A stretch of DNA of 42,064 bases. Source: Lachnospiraceae bacterium UBA3632 (GTDB lineage Bacteria > Bacillota > Clostridia > Lachnospirales > Lachnospiraceae). The DNA lies in the NCBI GenBank assembly GCA_002373975.1, contig DFKZ01000015.1, positions 1-42,064 of the forward strand, written 5' to 3'. This document shows, one piece after another, positions 41,708 to 42,064 of this stretch. The notes under the pieces were generated by a model, which was given only the letters and a program-made list of their open reading frames with translations, made no database searches and had not been told where the DNA came from. Every line of letters starts with the position of its first letter. Position 1 is the first letter of the stretch. Position numbers and translations under genes: made by a program.

Positions 41708-41758
41708 AGAGTAAACAGAAGTAACCAAGCGCCCGAGGGATCCTCGGGCGTTTACTCT
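41708..41758. terminator. Bidirectional hairpin terminator
   Basis: CGCCCGAGG-GAT-CCTCGGGCG (41730-41750) is a perfect 9-bp stem, flanked by AGAGTAAAC (41708-41716) and GTTTACTCT (41750-41758), which can extend it. Plus-strand readout is followed by TTTACTCTATTT. It separates the convergent chemoreceptor gene and the Rpn remnant. Confidence 0.8.
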
Positions 41759-42064
41759 ATTTCCGCGTTTTTAATTCTTCATTTTCTTTTCTAAGCCTTT
41801 CAATTTCGGCTTCCAGACGGCGTCTCTCGGCCTCGCCCTCTTTAATGCCTTGTTCAAGGCCTTTTTCAAGACCTTCTTTAAGACCTTCTTTAAGGCCTTC
41901 TTTACGGCCTTCTTTACGGCCCTCTTCCTTAAACATATTCATGGTTTCAGCTTCATCATATTCTGTTAGGCACATGATATTCACCTCCGCTCGATGTTCC
42001 ATAAGGTATGCCTTTATCGAGAAACCATCCGGCATGTCATCAATGTCATTAAGTTAACATTGGA
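41757..42064 (-). pseudogene. 3' remnant of an Rpn-type transposase/nuclease, frameshifted
   Basis: The 92-residue open frame (42035 to 41757) is MPDGFSIKAYLMEHRAEV then MCLTEYDEAETMNMF and a Lys/Glu/Gly-rich tail. This is the C-terminus of the Rpn/PD-(D/E)XK transposase family, which is normally over 250 residues. Directly upstream the same frame reads LNDIDD and is then stopped by TAA at 42056-42054. Adding one base near 42052 would restore the typical phrase NVNLNDIDDMP, so a 1-nt deletion is likely. The catalytic half would lie beyond the edge. Family identity is from recall. Confidence 0.7.
41838..41929. repeat. 12-nt tandem repeat in the Rpn remnant
   Basis: About seven copies of a 12-nt unit (variants of AAGGCCTTCTTT on the plus strand) encode repeated Lys-Glu-Gly-Leu/Arg. 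Such tails vary in length between members of this family, consistent with slippage. Confidence 0.8.

Overview
The window reads as a piece of a Gram-positive anaerobe chromosome, most likely a Lachnospiraceae member (Butyrivibrio or a relative). This is inferred from protein flavour: MEP-pathway ispD, an FMN riboswitch with ribU, Rpn-type transposase debris, a lipoprotein with acidic repeats, Lachnospiraceae-type DUF families and an F-type ATP synthase. No rRNA or tRNA gene was seen. Almost every gene is on the minus strand; one chemoreceptor gene near the right end is the only convincing plus-strand gene.

Layout, left to right. 1-480: start of a MacB/LolD-type ABC exporter ATPase under a consensus promoter with three copies of a GTTAG-N6-CTAAC palindrome. 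527-4156: tightly packed small genes (DUF308/HdeD-like membrane protein, DUF6765-like protein, membrane protein, short-chain dehydrogenase, VUT/queuosine-precursor transporter). The last has a leader that resembles a preQ1-I riboswitch. 4213-4560 and 8941-9258: two arrays of a ~133-nt modular hairpin repeat. Its loops are conserved while its stems change with pairing kept. They flank a Cys-rich HTH regulator, a lipoprotein and the copper ATPase CopA. 9387-12453: a glycosyltransferase and two membrane proteins, joined by overlaps to the 3' end of the atp operon. 12456-18520: atpBEF-A-GDC. There is no separate atpH; a delta-type C-terminal domain is fused to the N-terminus of AtpA. 18580-27034: an Mbeg1-like hydrolase coupled to a giant propeller hybrid histidine kinase, then purA, then a second hybrid kinase. 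27038-33071: lipid-kinase-like gene, ispD, tsaD, rnz, rimI, tsaB, tsaE, the usual tRNA t6A and housekeeping cluster. 33159-36167: YcxB-like protein, a K+ channel carrying a RyR-like C-terminal domain, and a HAD phosphatase. 36310-39716: a cytoplasmic GH2 beta-galactosidase translated off the end of ribU, both behind an FMN riboswitch whose closing stem contains the Shine-Dalgarno. 39984-41702: the plus-strand chemoreceptor. 41757-42064: a frameshifted Rpn nuclease remnant.

Most of the window is housekeeping. The parts that deserve a second look are the two hairpin-repeat arrays, the delta-alpha fusion in ATP synthase, the RyR-domain potassium channel, the operator cluster at the left edge, the two riboswitch leaders, and the pair of hybrid kinases that have no DNA-binding output partner nearby. 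All calls come from reading the sequence and translations by eye; family names were not verified by database search.
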